From Daphnia pulex (lineage: Eukaryota; Arthropoda; Branchiopoda; Diplostraca; Daphniidae): a DNA stretch of 64,000 bases. Positions 60,988-64,000 of this stretch are shown here, piece by piece. Where the stretch lies: assembly GCF_021134715.1 (NCBI RefSeq), contig NC_060026.1, positions 14,251,001 through 14,315,000 on the forward strand, in the 5' to 3' direction. Positions within the stretch are counted from its first letter, which is position 1. Every line of letters starts with the position of its first letter. The translations under genes and the position numbers were made by a program. Below the pieces are notes generated by a model, which worked only from the letters and a program-made list of their open reading frames with translations, made no database searches and was not told where the DNA came from.

Positions 60988-61925
60988 CCTTTCCTCCTAG
61001 AATAGTGGGCCAGATTCCGTACATCGGCCTCATCGGCATGCTGGGACGAATTTCTGATCCAGGGGCCGAGGTTGTTGGACTGATGCAAATGCCTCCCGTT
61101 TCCGTTTGCCACCAAGTGTCCACAACGGCGCATTTCTCTTTGCCCACAACTTTGTTGTACCAGTGCCAAGCCTCCACGTTGATGGGTTCACCCTGGGAAG
61201 AAAATACCGTTGAAACGTGATTATGTTTAGTACGACACTTGATTAGCAACGAACCTCGAGTGAGCGGAGAGAGATGAAAACTTTTCTTTGATGCGAGTGG
61301 CCAACGCTTCCGCACTGAATCCGGCAAAGACTAATACGGAATGGACGGCTCCAATACGGGCACAGCATTGAGTCGACAGCGAGTGAACATAAATTGGTGG
61401 GACATCAATTGCCACTCGATCACCTTTTTTTTTTGTACTCCTTGAGACTTGAGAACGTTTGACACTTAATTCATCAACGTGTAAACCTCCCTGTCAGTAT
61501 AATCAATTAAAATGAATGTTTTATTTTACTTGAAGAATTTGTCATAATGTTATAATATCCAACCCGCTCCTCTTGTCCAGCAGGTTTTTTCTTTTTCCCA
61601 GATGACTCGAGTGGGATCCTTTTCTTTATGGCGATCGACGCAGTTGACTCCAGGGGAATCCACAGTAAAGGGTTTGAACAGGTTTCAATCCGACCTATAA
61701 ATAAATGTTTCTCTCATTTAATCTTCTGCACATACTGTAAATTGCGTATTGAACAAAAAAAGATTAAAGGAATTGAAGGAACCGGGCAATTTCTAACTGT
61801 TGGCAATTTGCCACATACGCAATTGATCCACCCCTGTGCTGGAATGAGAAAACATTGTCGGGACTCACGGCCTTAAGTCCCTCCCAGTTAGCCTTGGTGC
61901 CCTCCCCCAGCTGCGAGTACGTATA
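60988..61925 (-). pseudogene. Acetyl-CoA synthetase relic (ACSS-like), internally deleted
   Basis: Minus-strand fragments in the right order for an AMP-forming acetyl-CoA synthetase: YSQLGEGTKANWEGLKA with a good GTGAGT donor (61869-61925); VNCVDRHKEKDPTRVIWEKE (about 61560-61690); GDRVAID and [20 protein letters not shown] (about 61237-61440); [17 protein letters not shown] and [17 protein letters not shown] (60988-61196). The family segment between GFS-EAL and GEPIN (roughly 200 residues, including the AMP-binding P-loop) is missing. The GAVHS-VFAGF motif carries an extra residue, and the region before it is degenerate. I read it as a decayed, deleted copy. If the missing exons lie elsewhere it could be part of a rearranged gene. 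Confidence 0.7.
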
Positions 61926-62719
61926 GTACTATGGGAATCAAATACGTCAAGGCAAATATTGACTGTATCATCTGCTATTGCATAACTAGACAAAGTAAAT
62001 GTTTATCTCCAAAAATCGATAGCTAACTACTTGAAAAATGAATAAAAGTATTCAAACCAACTTGGTTGATGTCACGACAAAATCCAATACACAACAACAA
62101 CAGAACCTATTTCTTCTGCATATTTATGCACGCTAGGCCACTATGGCGCTATTTTCTTTCACGAGTCTTTTTATTTTTCTTTAAAAAAAACCCTATAAAC
62201 TAATTGCAGTTCATTCGAGTCAATAATTGATATCTATTTGTTTTTCTTTTTCTGTTTCTTTCCCTGTTTGACTAGTCCGCAGGTTAATCCCCTTGTTCAA
62301 TAAAGGGAAGATTGTCCATAGCCACGTACAAAACAAATAATACCATGACATTAAACTGACATTTAAAAATTCTAATCGAAAACTTATCTTCTTATTTACA
62401 AACACAAAGACGGAAGACCCGTTGTTCTCAACTAACCTTTAAGTTGAACGCAACAACAACAGGTTCGACAAAATTCGACCATTTTATCCTTATCACATAA
62501 TAAACTCGTCGACATTTTCCTTTCTCACTGTAAACCCCCCCCCCCAAATATTTGCTTTTAAATTTCGTTATCATTTTCGTTGTGTAAATTGACTAGCCGA
62601 ACGGTGAGGTGGCATTAGTTGGCCATATAAATTGAAATAGATCGCAGCAGTTCAGTCGAATCGTCGAATCTAATTCAAACACTCAGCTAAAAACTAATAG
62701 AAATTTATTATTGAAGAAA
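61926..62719. other. Intergenic, promoter of the Caspr-like gene
   Basis: Contains an 11-C run near 62537 and catataaattg at about 62624, a TATA-like element about 95 nt above the ATG at 62720. No gene. Confidence 0.5.
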
Positions 62720-64000
62720 ATGATAAATTTTACCCGAATTTGTTTGTTGATGGTTTTGATGTTATGGACGTCTGGACCGACCAGTGCTGCGTTTTCCATT
62801 GAAGAAGAAATTCTACAATTAAAGGTAAATTACTTGAGAATAAATTAATTTAGTTTTTATTCTTTTATGATCTATTATTCTTTAGTTCCTTTAATTGATA
62901 CAATTTCGTTTGCAGTTAAAAGTGGTCCAACTGGAGGCAAAAGATGCGGAAATGGAGGGAAAAAGTACCGTGCTAAAATCGCAAATTCAAGAAAAAGTTT
63001 CTGAATTGGAGTTAAAAAACGTTAAAATGGAAGAAAAAGTGACGCAACTTGAGACGAGAAATGGACAACTTGAAACTAAAGTTAAGGATCAAGAAAAAAT
63101 GTTGACCCTGTTAAAAGCGTCTGAACTTGCAATTTCAGTCACTGGATTAAAATCAATTTTTAACAATGTTGATAATGCAATTGAATCAACTGGAAGGAGT
63201 GGAATCCCGAGGACATGCCGTGAACTTCGTGCGATCGATCCTTCACTTTCATCCGGAATGCACTGGATTGACCCGGACGGCCAAGGTGTCGGTGATGACC
63301 CAATTTACGTTTACTGCGATATGGCATCAGGTAATTAAAATCAAATCTTTGCTTTTAAACAAAAATTATTTAATTATTTATTTTTCATAAAAAGGATCGA
63401 CTTCAATTTTACACGACAGTGAAACTGCCATTGACGTGGGTCACTGCGCCGATCCTGGATGTTATTCCAGGGCAATCAACTACAACGCATCCATGAAACA
63501 GATGGAATCGTTAATCGCGTTATCATCTGAATGCCATCAGTTCATTAAAGTAAATTTTCTTTTAATTATATTGAAACGAATTTCCCCTAATTTCCTTAAT
63601 TATTGCAGTACGATTGTATCTGCGCCTCGTTCGAATACGACAACACCCAATACGCCTGGTGGAACGACAGGGACGGCAATGCGCAATACTTTTGGGCAGG
63701 AAATAAAACGAACGGAATTCACACCTGCCAGTGTGGAATTGATAAAAACTGTGTTGATTCTTCGTTGAAATGCAATTGCGACCAGGCATCACAAGATGAA
63801 TTAGTCGATGAAGGTAAATTTTAAAAATATCATTTTCCTCTCAACATAACATTTTATTTTAAGGACATTGGGTTTTTTTCCTCTTTAAAAATTTGCTTAT
63901 TAAAATTCAGGTCTCATAACGGACAAAAATGTTTTGCCTGTCATTCGCCTTAATTTTGGTCGAACTCAATTTGGAGGTGGAATCCACACGCTGGGACAAT
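62720..64000 (+). CDS. Secreted coiled-coil protein with Caspr-like fibrinogen domain (5' part)
   Basis: Exons: 62720-62824, 62916-63330, 63395-63549, 63609-63813, 63911 to the window end; phases consistent, 3' end outside. Signal peptide (INFTRICLLMVLMLWTSGPT). Residues about 30-95 are heptad-like and rich in Leu/Glu/Lys (LELKNVKMEEKVTQLETRNG), a likely coiled coil for oligomerisation. The fibrinogen/neurexin-IV-type module then begins (PRTCRELRAID, GMHWIDPDGQGVGDDP, YVYCDM). It goes on with HDSETAIDVGHCADPGCYSR, YNASMKQM, WWNDRDGNAQYFWAG, CQCGIDKNC and KCNCD, then LPVIRLNFGRTQFGGG. This order matches the fibrinogen-like region of contactin-associated proteins, but no membrane anchor is seen so far. 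Role (adhesion or lectin-like recognition) is inferred from the family. Confidence 0.88.

Noticed and set aside
1-64000. CRISPR arrays, operons or other prokaryotic features
   Set aside because: No regularly spaced repeats. Genes are spliced and have TATA boxes and poly-A signals, so the DNA is eukaryotic.

Overview
The window looks like nuclear DNA of a branchiopod crustacean, most likely a Daphnia. Genes are split by many short GT-AG introns (about 60-90 nt), and the gene families present (sigma GST arrays, desaturase arrays, CUB and Caspr-like secreted proteins, dpr-type Ig proteins) are arthropod. No database search was possible. Exon boundaries were read by hand from splice signals, reading-frame phase and protein-family conservation.

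Layout. 0.2-6.9 kb: a dpr-type two-Ig-domain surface protein on the minus strand, with a 4.3 kb intron holding tRNA-derived SINE copies. 6.9-12.6 kb: AT-rich DNA without a convincing gene but rich in the palindromic word AGGCCTA. 12.6-13.6 kb: an unrecognised Cys/Pro-rich membrane protein. 15.1-15.4 kb: a 158-bp tandem duplication. 15.8-18.0 kb: a nine-exon secreted CUB-type protein (minus). 20.2-28.7 kb: five small secreted proteins, most beginning with a 2-3-codon microexon and sharing an 'RDAVI-KL--DP' or 'DP-R' signature, with cationic glycine-rich stretches between acidic spacers. This is the most novel-looking system here. 29.9-34.1 kb: an ADAM metalloprotease that appears to have lost its cysteine-rich domain. 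34.4-43 kb: a fatty-acid elongase (minus) followed by three tandem acyl-CoA desaturases plus two decayed copies. 44.9-52.1 kb: four tandem sigma-class glutathione S-transferases (minus), with a possible two-exon small gene between the first two. 52-62 kb: gene-poor DNA with a piggyBac-like MITE, a 1.4 kb long-inverted-repeat element, a strong hairpin and an acetyl-CoA synthetase relic. 62.7 kb to the end: the 5' part of a secreted coiled-coil protein with a Caspr-like fibrinogen domain.

Functional themes. Three local gene families have grown by tandem duplication: the DP-motif secreted proteins, the desaturases and the GSTs. The elongase beside the desaturases suggests a lipid or cuticle-hydrocarbon neighbourhood. 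Relics, segmental duplicates and non-autonomous transposons show that the region is still rearranging.
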